From: Hydractinia symbiolongicarpus
Taxonomy: Eukaryota; Cnidaria; Hydrozoa; Anthoathecata; Hydractiniidae
Assembly (NCBI RefSeq): GCF_029227915.1
Contig: NC_079884.1
Location: 2,296,001 to 2,360,000 of the forward strand
Reading direction: 5' to 3'
DNA length: 64,000 nucleotides
A program made the translations under genes and the position numbers. Position 1 is the first letter of the stretch; every line of letters starts with the position of its first letter. The notes under the pieces are model-generated. The model made no database searches and had not been told where the DNA came from. It saw only the letters and a list, made by a program, of their open reading frames with translations. Positions 51,720 through 64,000 of this stretch are shown here, one piece after another.

Positions 51720-54700
51720 CATTCGTACCAACATGTATTTAGCGATAGTGTTCGGATATTACTAGTTTGCATCGATTTTAACAGTGAAACGTTTGACTGT
51801 GGGACATAATTGAACTGATTTTGGACTTTGACCTTATAAATGTGATAAATGAGCCAGTTTGAATACAAGAAATAACATTCTTCTTAATTTGACATAATTG
51901 TGGGAACTCAACGGTTGCACAGGACCCCGTGGTAGCGATTCATTTAAAAATTTAGATAAATAAGTCATTTTTACTGTGGGACCAATCCTAGCCGTTAGCG
52001 CGCGCTGAAGATATAGAGACAGTTTCAAAAACTCCATTTCATTGACTTTCTAACGGTGTTAATCAGTTTGAGTTACAACGGTTGCGTCACACATTTGTAC
52101 CAACATGTATTTAGTGATTTTTTTTTGGATATTCCTAAGTTGTGTCGCTTTCAACAGTCAAACGATTGACTGTGGGACTTAATTGAACTGATTTTAGACT
52201 TTGACCTTATAAATGTTATAAATGAGTCATTTTGACTACAAGAAATAACATTCTTCTTAATTTGACATGATTGCAGGAACTCAGCGATTACACTGGTCGC
52301 TGTGGTAGCGCTTCATTTAAAAATTTAGATAAATAAATCATTCTTTACTGTGTGACCAATCCTAGCCGTTAGCGCGCGCTGACGAAATAGCGAAAGTTTC
52401 AAAAACTACATCTCACTGAATTTCTAACGGTGTCAGTCCGTTCGAGCTATAACGGTTGCGTCACACATTCGTACCAACATGTATTTAGTGATTTTCTTCC
52501 GATATTACTAAGTTGTATCGCTTTCAACAGTGAAACAATTGACTGTGGGAATTAATTGAACTGATTTTGATCTGTGACCGTATAAATGTTATAAGTGAGA
52601 TAATTGGACTCCAAGAAATAACAATCTTTTTAATTTGACATGATTGTGGGAAATCAGCGATTACATCAGGCTCTGTGGTAGCGCTTTGTTTAAAAATTTA
52701 GATAAATAAGTCATTTTTACTGTGGGACCAATCCTAGCTGTTAGCGCGCGCTGAAGATATAGAGACAGTTTCAAAAACTCCATTTCATTGACTTTCTAAC
52801 GGTTTCAATCCGTTTGAGTTACAACGGTTGCGTCACACATTCGTACCAACATGTATTTAGTGATTTTCTTCGGATATTCCTAAGTTGTGTCGCTTTCAAC
52901 AGTCAAACGATTGACGGTGGGACTTAATTGAACTGATTTTGGACTTTGACCTTATAAATGTGATAAATGAGCCAGTTTGAATACAAGAAATAACATTCTT
53001 CTTAATTTGACATGATTGTGGGAACTCAACGGTTGCACAGGACCCTGTGGTAGCGATTCATTTAAAAATTTAGATAAATAAGTCATTTCTACTGTGGGAC
53101 CAATCCTAGCCGTTAGCGCGCGCTGAAGATATAGAGACAGTTTCAAAATCTCTATTTCATTGACTTTCTAACGGTCTAAATTCGTTTGAGTTACAACGGT
53201 TGCGTCACACATTCGTACCAACATGTATTTAGTGATTTTTTTCGGATATTCCTAAGTTGTACCGCCTTCAACAGTCAAACGATTGACTGTGGGACTTAAT
53301 TGAACTGATTTTGGACTTTGACCTTATAAATGTTAATAATGAGTCATTTTGACTACAAGAAATAACATTCTTCTTAATTTGACATGATTGCTGGAACTCA
53401 GCGATTACACTGGGCGCTGTGGTAACGCTTTATTTAAAAACTTAGATAAATAAATCATTTTTTACTGTGGGACCAATCCTAGCCGTTATCGCGCGCTGAA
53501 TAAATAGGAACAGTTTCAAAGACTACATTTCATTGTCTTTCTAGCGGTATAAATCCGTTTGAGTTACAACGGTTGCGTCACACATTCGTACCAACATGTA
53601 TTTAGCGATAGTGTTCGGATATTACTAGTTTGCATCGATTTTAACAGTGAAACGTTTGACTGTGGGACATAATTGAACTGATTTTGGACTTTGACCTTAT
53701 AAATGTGATAAATGAGCCAGTTTGAATACAAGAAATAACATTCTTCTTAATTTGACATAATTGTGGGAACTCAACGGTTGCACAGGACCCCGTGGTAGCG
53801 ATTCATTTAAAAATTTAGATAAATAAGTCATTTTTACTGTGGGACCAATCCTAGCCGTTAGCGCGCGCTGAAGATATAGAGACAGTTTCAAAAACTCCAT
53901 TTCATTGACTTTCTAACGGTGTTAATCCGTTTGAGTTATAACGGTTGCGTCACACATTTGTACCAACATGTATTTAGTGATTTTTTTTTGGATATTCCTA
54001 AGTTGTGTCGCTTTCAACAGTCAAACGATTGACTGTGGGACTTAATTGAACTGATTTTAGACTTTGACCTTATAAATGTTATAAATGAGTCATTTTGACT
54101 ACAAGAAATAACATTCTTCTTAATTTGACATGATTGCTGGAACTCAGCGATTACACTGGTCGCTGTGGTAGCGCTTCATTTAAAAATTTAGATAAATAAA
54201 TCATTCTTTACTGTGGGACCAATCCTAGCCGTTATCGCGCGCTGAATAAATAGGAACAGTTTCAAAGACTACATTTCATTGTCTTTCTAGCGGTATAAAT
54301 CCGTTTGAGTTACAACGGTTGCGTCACACATTCGTACCAACATGTATTTAGCGATAGTGTTCGGATATTACTAGTTTGCATCGATTTTAACAGTGAAACG
54401 TTTGACTGTGGGACATAATTGAACTGATTTTGGACTTTGACCTTATAAATGTGATAAATGAGCCAGTTTGAATACAAGAAATAACATTCTTCTTAATTTG
54501 ACATAATTGTGGGAACTCAACGGTTGCACAGGACCCCGTGGTAGCGATTCATTTAAAAATTTAGATAAATAAGTCATTTTTACTGTGGGACCAATCCTAG
54601 CCGTTAGCGCGCGCTGAAGATATAGAGACAGTTTCAAAAACTCCATTTCATTGACTTTCTAACGGTGTTAATCCGTTTGAGTTACAACGGTTGCGTCACA

Positions 54701-56890
54701 CATTTGTACCAACATGTATTTAGTGATTTTTTTTTGGATATTCCTAAGTTGTGTCGCTTTCAACAGTCAAACGATTGACTGTGGGACTTAATTGAACTGA
54801 TTTTAGACTTTGACCTTATAAATGTTATAAATGAGTCATTTTGACTACAAGAAATAACATTCTTCTTAATTTGACATGATTGCAGGAACTCAGCGATTAC
54901 ACTGGTCGCTGTGGTAGCGCTTCATTTAAAAATTTAGATAAATAAATCATTCTTTACTGTGTGACCAATCCTAGCCGTTAGCGCGCGCTGACGAAATAGC
55001 GAAAGTTTCAAAAACTACATCTCACTGACTTTCTAACGGTGTCAGTCCGTTTGAGCTATAACGGTTGCGTCACACATTCGTACCAACATGTATTTAGTGA
55101 TTTTCTTCCGATATTACTAAGTTGTATCGCTTTCAACAGTGAAACAATTGACTGTGGGAATTAATTGAACTGATTTTGATCTGTGACCGTATAAATGTTA
55201 TAAGTGAGATAATTGGACTCCAAGAAATAACAATCTTTTTAATTTGACATGATTGTGGGAAATCAGCGATTACATCAGGCTCTGTGGTAGCGCTTTGTTT
55301 AAAAATTTAGATAAATAAGTCATTTTTACTGTGGGACCAATCCTAGCTGTTAGCGCGCGCTGAAGATATAGAGACAGTTTCAAAAACTCCATTTCATTGA
55401 CTTTCTAACGGTGTCAATCCGTTTGAGTTACAACGGTTGCCTCACACATTCGTACCAACATGTATTTAGTGATTTTCTTCGGATATTCCTAAGTTGTGTC
55501 GCTTTCAACAGTCAAACGATTGACGGTGGGACTTAATTGAACTGATTTTGGACTTTGACCTTATAAATGTGATAAATGAGCCAGTTTGAATACAAGAAAT
55601 AACATTCTTCTTAATTTGACATGATTGTGGGAACTCAACGGTTGCACAGGACCCTGTGGTAGCGATTCATTTAAAAATTTAGATAAATAAGTCATTTCTA
55701 CTGTGGGACCAATCCTAGCCGTTAGCGCGCGCTGAAGATATAGAGACAGTTTCAACATCTCTATTTCATTGACTTTCTAACGGTCTAAATTCGTTTGAGT
55801 TACAACGGTTGCGTCACACATTCGTACCAACATGTATTTAGTGATTTTTTTCGGATATTCCTAAGTTGTACCGCCTTCAACAGTCAAACGATTGACTGTG
55901 GGACTTAATTGAACTGATTTTGGACTTTGACCTTATAAATGTTAATAATGAGTCATTTTGACTACAAGAAATAACATTCTTCTTAATTTGACATGATTGC
56001 TGGAACTCAGCGATTACACTGGTCGCTGTGGTAACGCTTTATTTAAAAACTTAGATAAATAAATCATTTTTTACTGTGGGACCAATCCTAGCCGTTATCG
56101 CGCGCTGAATAAATAGGAACAGTTTCAAAGACTACATTTCATTGTCTTTCTAGCGGTATAAATCCGTTTGAGTTACAACGGTTGCGTCACACATTCGTAC
56201 CAACATGTATTTAGCGATAGTTTTCGGATATTACTAGTTTGCATCGATTTTAACAGTGAAACGTTTGACTGTGGGACATAATTGAACTGATTTTGGACTT
56301 TGACCTTATAAATGTGATAAATGAGCCAGTTTGAATACAAGAAATAACATTCTTCTTAATTTGACATGATTGTGGGAACTCAACGGTTGCACAGGACCCC
56401 GTGGTAGCGATTCATTTAAAAATTTAGATAAATAAGTCATTTTTACTGTGGGACCAATCCTAGCCGTTAGCGCGCGCTGAAGATATAGAGACAGTTTTAA
56501 AAACTCCATTTCATTGACTTTCTAACGGTGTTAATCCGTTTGAGTTACAACGGTTGCGTCACACATTCGTACCAACATGTATTTAGTGATTTTTTTTGGA
56601 TATTCCTAAGTTGTGTCGCTTTCAACAGTCAAACGATTGACTGTGGGACTTAATTGAACTGATTTTAGACTTTGACCTTATAAATGTTATAAATGAGTCA
56701 TTTTGACTACAAGAAATAACATTCTTCTTAATTTGACATGATTGCAGGAACACAGCGATTACACTGGTCGCTGTGGTAGCGCTTCATTTGAAAATTTAGA
56801 TAAATAAATCATTCTTTACTGTGTGACCAATCCTAGCCGTTATCGCGCGCTGAAGAAATAGCGACAGTTTCGAAAACTACATCTCACTGA
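51720..56890 (+). repeat. First copy of a 5.2-kb block repeated at 6336-bp offset
   Basis: Class a frames at 51834, 52952, 53697, 54443, 55561 and 56306 all recur 6336 bases later (17 monomers). Private variants are shared: cagtttcaacatctctattt (55748 and 62084), ggttgcctcacacattcg (55434 and 61770) and gcaggaacacagcgattac (56737 and 63073). Edges are approximate. Confidence 0.85.
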
Positions 56891-58055
56891 CTGTCTAACG
56901 GTGTCAGTCCGTTTGAGTTACAACGGTTGCGTCACACATTCGTACCAACATGTATTTAGTGATTTTTTTCGGATATTCCTAAGTTGTACCGCCTTCAACA
57001 GTCAAACGATTGACTGTGGGACTTAATTGAACTGATTTTGGACTTTGACCTTATAAATGTTAATAATGAGTCATTTTGACTACAAGAAATAACATTCTTC
57101 TTAATTTGACATGATTGCTGGAACTCAGCGATTACACTGGGCGCTGTGGTAACGCTTTATTTAAAAACTTAGATAAATAAATCATTTTTTACTGTGGGAC
57201 CAATCCTAGCCGTTATCGCGCGCTGAATAAATAGGAACAGTTTCAAAGACTACATTTCATTGTCTTTCTAGCGGTATAAATCCGTTTGAGTTACAACGGT
57301 TGCGTCACACATTCGTACCAACATGTATTTAGCGATAGTGTTCGGATATTACTAGTTTGCATCGATTTTAACAGTGAAACGTTTGACTGTGGGACATAAT
57401 TGAACTGATTTTGGACTTTGACCTTATAAATGTGATAAATGAGCCAGTTTGAATACAAGAAATAACATTCTTCTTAATTTGACATAATTGTGGGAACTCA
57501 ACGGTTGCACAGGACCCCGTGGTAGCGATTCATTTAAAAATTTAGATAAATAAGTCATTTTTACTGTGGGACCAATCCTAGCCGTTAGCGCGCGCTGAAG
57601 ATATAGAGACAGTTTCAAAAACTCCATTTCATTGACTTTCTAACGGTGTTAATCCGTTTGAGTTACAACGGTTGCGTCACACATTTGTACCAACATGTAT
57701 TTAGTGATTTTTTTTTGGATATTCCTAAGTTGTGTCGCTTTCAACAGTCAAACGATTGACTGTGGGACTTAATTGAACTGATTTTAGACTTTGACCTTAT
57801 AAATGTTATAAATGAGTCATTTTGACTACAAGAAATAACATTCTTCTTAATTTGACATGATTGCTGGAACTCAGCGATTACACTGGTCGCTGTGGTAGCG
57901 CTTCATTTAAAAATTTAGATAAATAAATCATTCTTTACTGTGGGACCAATCCTAGCCGTTATCGCGCGCTGAATAAATAGGAACAGTTTCAAAGACTACA
58001 TTTCATTGTCTTTCTAGCGGTATAAATCCGTTTGAGTTACAACGGTTGCGTCACA

Positions 58056-61000
58056 CATTCGTACCAACATGTATTTAGCGATAGTGTTCGGATATTACTA
58101 GTTTGCATCGATTTTAACAGTGAAACGTTTGACTGTGGGACATAATTGAACTGATTTTGGACTTTGACCTTATAAATGTGATAAATGAGCCAGTTTGAAT
58201 ACAAGAAATAACATTCTTCTTAATTTGACATAATTGTGGGAACTCAACGGTTGCACAGGACCCCGTGGTAGCGATTCATTTAAAAATTTAGATAAATAAG
58301 TCATTTTTACTGTGGGACCAATCCTAGCCGTTAGCGCGCGCTGAAGATATAGAGACAGTTTCAAAAACTCCATTTCATTGACTTTCTAACGGTGTTAATC
58401 CGTTTGAGTTACAACGGTTGCGTCACACATTTGTACCAACATGTATTTAGTGATTTTTTTTTGGATATTCCTAAGTTGTGTCGCTTTCAACAGTCAAACG
58501 ATTGACTGTGGGACTTAATTGAACTGATTTTAGACTTTGACCTTATAAATGTTATAAATGAGTCATTTTGACTACAAGAAATAACATTCTTCTTAATTTG
58601 ACATGATTGCAGGAACTCAGCGATTACACTGGTCGCTGTGGTAGCGCTTCATTTAAAAATTTAGATAAATAAATCATTCTTTACTGTGTGACCAATCCTA
58701 GCCGTTAGCGCGCGCTGACGAAATAGCGAAAGTTTCAAAAACTACATCTCACTGACTTTCTAACGGTGTCAGTCCGTTCGAGCTATAACGGTTGCGTCAC
58801 ACATTCGTACCAACATGTATTTAGTGATTTTCTTCCGATATTACTAAGTTGTATCGCTTTCAACAGTGAAACAATTGACTGTGGGAATTAATTGAACTGA
58901 TTTTGATCTGTGACCGTATAAATGTTATAAGTGAGATAATTGGACTCCAAGAAATAACAATCTTTTTAATTTGACATGATTGTGGGAAATCAGCGATTAC
59001 ATCAGGCTCTGTGGTAGCGCTTTGTTTAAAAATTTAGATAAATAAGTCATTTTTACTGTGGGACCAATCCTAGCTGTTAGCGCGCGCTGAAGATATAGAG
59101 ACAGTTTCAAAAACTCCATTTCATTGACTTTCTAACGGTTTCAATCCGTTTGAGTTACAACGGTTGCGTCACACATTCGTACCAACATGTATTTAGTGAT
59201 TTTCTTCGGATATTCCTAAGTTGTGTCGCTTTCAACAGTCAAACGATTGACGGTGGGACTTAATTGAACTGATTTTGGACTTTGACCTTATAAATGTGAT
59301 AAATGAGCCAGTTTGAATACAAGAAATAACATTCTTCTTAATTTGACATGATTGTGGGAACTCAACGGTTGCACAGGACCCTGTGGTAGCGATTCATTTA
59401 AAAATTTAGATAAATAAGTCATTTCTACTGTGGGACCAATCCTAGCCGTTAGCGCGCGCTGAAGATATAGAGACAGTTTCAAAATCTCTATTTCATTGAC
59501 TTTCTAACGGTCTAAATTCGTTTGAGTTACAACGGTTGCGTCACACATTCGTACCAACATGTATTTAGTGATTTTTTTCGAATATTCCTAAGTTGTACCG
59601 CCTTCAACAGTCAAACGATTGACTGTGGGACTTAATTGAACTGATTTTGGACTTTGACCTTATAAATGTTAATAATGAGTCATTTTGACTACAAGAAATA
59701 ACATTCTTCTTAATTTGACATGATTGCTGGAACTCAGCGATTACACTGGGCGCTGTGGTAACGCTTTATTTAAAAACTTAGATAAATAAATCATTTTTTA
59801 CTGTGGGACCAATCCTAGCCGTTATCGCGCGCTGAATAAATAGGAACAGTTTCAAAGACTACATTTCATTGTCTTTCTAGCGGTATAAATCCGTTTGAGT
59901 TACAACGGTTGCGTCACACATTCGTACCAACATGTATTTAGCGATAGTGTTCGGATATTACTAGTTTGCATCGATTTTAACAGTGAAACGTTTGACTGTG
60001 GGACATAATTGAACTGATTTTGGACTTTGACCTTATAAATGTGATAAATGAGCCAGTTTGAATACAAGAAATAACATTCTTCTTAATTTGACATAATTGT
60101 GGGAACTCAACGGTTGCACAGGACCCCGTGGTAGCGATTCATTTAAAAATTTAGATAAATAAGTCATTTTTACTGTGGGACCAATCCTAGCCGTTAGCGC
60201 GCGCTGAAGATATAGAGACAGTTTCAAAAACTCCATTTCATTGACTTTCTAACGGTGTTAATCCGTTTGAGTTACAACGGTTGCGTCACACATTTGTACC
60301 AACATGTATTTAGTGATTTTTTTTTGGATATTCCTAAGTTGTGTCGCTTTCAACAGTCAAACGATTGACTGTGGGACTTAATTGAACTGATTTTAGACTT
60401 TGACCTTATAAATGTTATAAATGAGTCATTTTGACTACAAGAAATAACATTCTTCTTAATTTGACATGATTGCTGGAACTCAGCGATTACACTGGTCGCT
60501 GTGGTAGCGCTTCATTTAAAAATTTAGATAAATAAATCATTCTTTACTGTGGGACCAATCCTAGCCGTTATCGCGCGCTGAATAAATAGGAACAGTTTCA
60601 AAGACTACATTTCATTGTCTTTCTAGCGGTATAAATCCGTTTGAGTTACAACGGTTGCGTCACACATTCGTACCAACATGTATTTAGCGATAGTGTTCGG
60701 ATATTACTAGTTTGCATCGATTTTAACAGTGAAACGTTTGACTGTGGGACATAATTGAACTGATTTTGGACTTTGACCTTATAAATGTGATAAATGAGCC
60801 AGTTTGAATACAAGAAATAACATTCTTCTTAATTTGACATAATTGTGGGAACTCAACGGTTGCACAGGACCCCGTGGTAGCGATTCATTTAAAAATTTAG
60901 ATAAATAAGTCATTTTTACTGTGGGACCAATCCTAGCCGTTAGCGCGCGCTGAAGATATAGAGACAGTTTCAAAAACTCCATTTCATTGACTTTCTAACG

Positions 61001-63230
61001 GTGTTAATCCGTTTGAGTTACAACGGTTGCGTCACACATTTGTACCAACATGTATTTAGTGATTTTTTTTTGGATATTCCTAAGTTGTGTCGCTTTCAAC
61101 AGTCAAACGATTGACTGTGGGACTTAATTGAACTGATTTTAGACTTTGACCTTATAAATGTTATAAATGAGTCATTTTGACTACAAGAAATAACATTCTT
61201 CTTAATTTGACATGATTGCAGGAACTCAGCGATTACACTGGTCGCTGTGGTAGCGCTTCATTTAAAAATTTAGATAAATAAATCATTCTTTACTGTGTGA
61301 CCAATCCTAGCCAATAGCGCGCGCTGACGAAATAGCGAAAGTTTCAAAAACTACATCTCACTGACTTTCTAACGGTGTCAGTCCGTTCGAGCTATAACGG
61401 TTGCGTCACACATTCGTACCAACATGTATTTAGTGATTTTCTTCCGATATTACTAAGTTGTATCGCTTTCAACAGTGAAACAATTGACTGTGGGAATTAA
61501 TTGAACTGATTTTGATCTGTGACCGTATAAATGTTATAAGTGAGATAATTGGACTCCAAGAAATAACAATCTTTTTAATTTGACATGATTGTGGGAAATC
61601 AGCGATTACATCAGGCTCTGTGGTAGCGCTTTGTTTAAAAATTTAGATAAATAAGTCATTTTTACTGTTGGACCAATCCTAGCTGTTAGCGCGCGCTGAA
61701 GATATAGAGACAGTTTCAAAAACTCCATTTCATTGACTTTCTAACGGTGTCAATCCGTTTGAGTTACAACGGTTGCCTCACACATTCGTACCAACATGTA
61801 TTTAGTGATTTTCTTCGGATATTCCTAAGTTGTGTCGCTTTCAACAGTCAAACGATTGACGGTGGGACTTAATTGAACTGATTTTGGACTTTGACCTTAT
61901 AAATGTGATAAATGAGCCAGTTTGAATACAAGAAATAACATTCTTCTTAATTTGACATGATTGTGGGAACTCAACGGTTGCACAGGACCCTGTGGTAGCG
62001 ATTCATTTAAAAATTTAGATAAATAAGTCATTTCTACTGTGGGACCAATCCTAGCCGTTAGCGCGCGCTGAAGATATAGAGACAGTTTCAACATCTCTAT
62101 TTCATTGACTTTCTAACGGTCTAAATTCGTTTGAGTTACAACGGTTGCGTCACACATTCGTACCAACATGTATTTAGTGATTTTTTTCGGATATTCCTAA
62201 GTTGTACCGCCTTCAGCAGTCAAACGATTGACTGTGGGACTTAATTGAACTGATTTTGGACTTTGACCTTATAAATGTTAATAATGAGTCATTTTGACTA
62301 CAAGAAATAACATTCTTCTTAATTTGACATGATTGCTGGAACTCAGCGATTACACTGGTCGCTGTGGTAACGCTTTATTTAAAAACTTAGATAAATAAAT
62401 CATTTTTTACTGTGGGACCAATCCTAGCCGTTATCGCGCGCTGAATAAATAGGAACAGTTTCAAAGACTACATTTCATTGTCTTTCTAGCGGTATAAATC
62501 CGTTTGAGTTACAACGGTTGCGTCACACATTCGTACCAACATGTATTTAGCGATAGTTTTCGGATATTACTAGTTTGCATCGATTTTAACAGTGAAACGT
62601 TTGACTGTGGGACATAATTGAACTGATTTTGGACTTTGACCTTATAAATGTGATAAATGAGCCAGTTTGAATACAAGAAATAACATTCTTCTTAATTTGA
62701 CATGATTGTGGGAACTCAACGGTTGCACAGGACCCCGTGGTAGCGATTCATTTAAAAATTTAGATAAATAAGTCATTTTTACTGTGGGACCAATCCTAGC
62801 CGTTAGCGCGCGCTGAAGATATAGAGACAGTTTTAAAAACTCCATTTCATTGACTTTCTAACGGTGTTAATCCGTTTGAGTTACAACGGTTGCGTCACAC
62901 ATTCGTACCAACATGTATTTAGTGATTTTTTTTGGATATTCCTAAGTTGTGTCGCTTTCAACAGTCAAACGATTGACTGTGGGACTTAATTGAACTGATT
63001 TTAGACTTTGACCTTATAAATGTTATAAATGAGTCATTTTGACTACAAGAAATAACATTCTTCTTAATTTGACATGATTGCAGGAACACAGCGATTACAC
63101 TGGTCGCTGTGGTAGCGCTTCATTTGAAAATTTAGATAAATAAATCATTCTTTACTGTGTGACCAATCCTAGCCGTTATCGCGCGCTGAAGAAATAGCGA
63201 CAGTTTCGAAAACTACATCTCACTGACTGT
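58056..63230 (+). repeat. Second copy of the 5.2-kb block
   Basis: Matches 51720-56890 and carries a few changes of its own, such as cttcagcagtc near 62212. At its end the match switches to sequence like that near 47.2 kb. Confidence 0.85.
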
Positions 63231-64000
63231 CTAACGGTGTCAGTTCGTTTGAGTTACAACGGTTGGGTGACATATTCGTACCAACATGTATGTAGCGATA
63301 TTTTTGTCTGATGTTACTAGGTTGCATCGCTCTTAACAGTGAAACGATTGACTGTGGGACTTAATTGAACTAACTTTGGACTGTGACCTATTAAATGTGA
63401 TAATTGAGACAATTGGACTCCAAGAAATAACATTCTTCTTAATTTGACGTGATTGCCTGAAATTAGCGATTACATTGGGCGCTGTGGCAGCGCTTCATTT
63501 AAAAATTTAGATAAATAAGTCATTCTTTACTGTGGGACCAATCCTAGCCGTTATCGCGCGCTGACGAAATAGCGAAAGTTTCAAAAACTACATCTCACTG
63601 ACTTTCTAACGGTGTCAGTCCGTTTGAGCTATAACGGTTGCGTCACACATTCGTACCAACATGTATTTAGTGATTTTCTTCCGATATTACTAAGTTGTAT
63701 CGCTTTCAACAGTGAAACAATTGACTGTGGGAATTAATTGAACTGATTTTGATCTGTGACCGTATAAATGTTATAAGTGAGATAATTGGACTCCAAGAAA
63801 TAACAATCTTTTTAATTTGACATGATTGTGGGAAATCAGCGATTACATCAGGCTCTGTGGTAGCGCTTTATTTAAAAATTTAGATAAATAAGTCATTTCT
63901 ACTGTGGGACCAATCCTAGCTGTTAGCGCGCGCTGAAGATATATAGACAGTTTCAAAAACTCCATTTCATTGACTTTCTAACGGTGTCAATCCGTTTGAG

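Larger units (their letters stand above)
12157..64000 (+). repeat. Satellite array 3, about 139 monomers of about 373 bp
   Basis: One continuous + array to the window edge. Markers in the youngest part recur every 745-746 or 1118 bases, that is two or three monomers of about 372.7 bp. Monomer classes differ in diagnostic blocks: class a (gagccagtttgaatacaag, tgtgggaactcaac), b (gagtcattttgactacaag), b' (gttaataatgagtcatt), c (gttataagtgagataattgg, aatctttttaatttg) and d (gtgattgcctgaa). Monomers near 12-15.6 kb resemble arrays 1 and 2. Later monomers form homogenised higher-order units. No gene, transposon or other insertion was seen inside the array. Open frames of 64-67 codons on the minus strand belong to class a monomers and are not taken as genes. 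Confidence 0.97.

Noticed and set aside
15662-62845. About forty minus-strand open frames of 63-78 codons at regular spacing in the satellite, mostly of one 64-67 codon type
   Set aside because: The main type occurs only in class a monomers (a few others in other classes) and moves with the repeat. Other monomer classes break the same frame with stops, no start context or domain is seen, and the repetition alone explains the recurrence.

Overview
The window is eukaryotic, AT-rich repeat DNA from an invertebrate animal. A cnidarian or another early-branching metazoan fits best: spliced genes with GT..AG introns, a Penelope-like retroelement carrying a hammerhead ribozyme, and a transposase-like protein family of a kind I associate with cnidarian genomes. 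The species cannot be fixed from the sequence. No ordinary host gene, tRNA, rRNA or CRISPR array was recognised.

Layout. Positions 1-2250 are a tandem satellite (monomer about 373 bp, + orientation). Positions 2251-7788 hold the 3' half of a multi-exon transposon gene on the + strand (seven exons, 2307-6594) and its 3' flank. Positions 7789-8771 are the same satellite in reverse orientation. Positions 8772-12156 hold the 5' half of the same transposon gene on the minus strand (exons at 11803-11717, 11661-10889 and 8854-8772), with a Penelope-like element (about 9061-10844) in one intron. From 12157 to the window end, about 52 kb or roughly 139 monomers, is one continuous + satellite array with nested higher-order repeats.

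Main result. The two apparent genes on opposite strands are two halves of one DNA transposon. If 2251-8771 is flipped, minus-strand position 8771 joins position 2251. The junction then makes a serine codon followed at once by a GTAAAC splice donor, a 54-nt intron and an exon in the correct phase. The outer ends of the two halves (7767-7788 and 12135-12156) become 22-bp terminal inverted repeats beginning CTCGGGCAA, with 18 of 22 bases matching. The satellite on either side becomes one uninterrupted monomer with a duplicated TT dinucleotide. The reading is that a 10-exon transposon of about 7.1 kb inserted into a satellite monomer, took up a Penelope-like element in an intron, and was cut in two by an inversion that dragged about 1 kb of satellite with it. 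Two in-frame stop codons and one probable frameshift show that this copy is dead.

The Penelope-like element is 5'-truncated. It keeps the end of the reverse transcriptase and the GIY-YIG endonuclease, and has a 334-bp perfect inverted repeat of its 3' end, (TA)n tails and hammerhead ribozymes. The satellite shows divergent edge monomers and a homogenised interior, with repeat units of 3.24, 5, 10 and 17 monomers, as in a pericentromeric or similar heterochromatic array.
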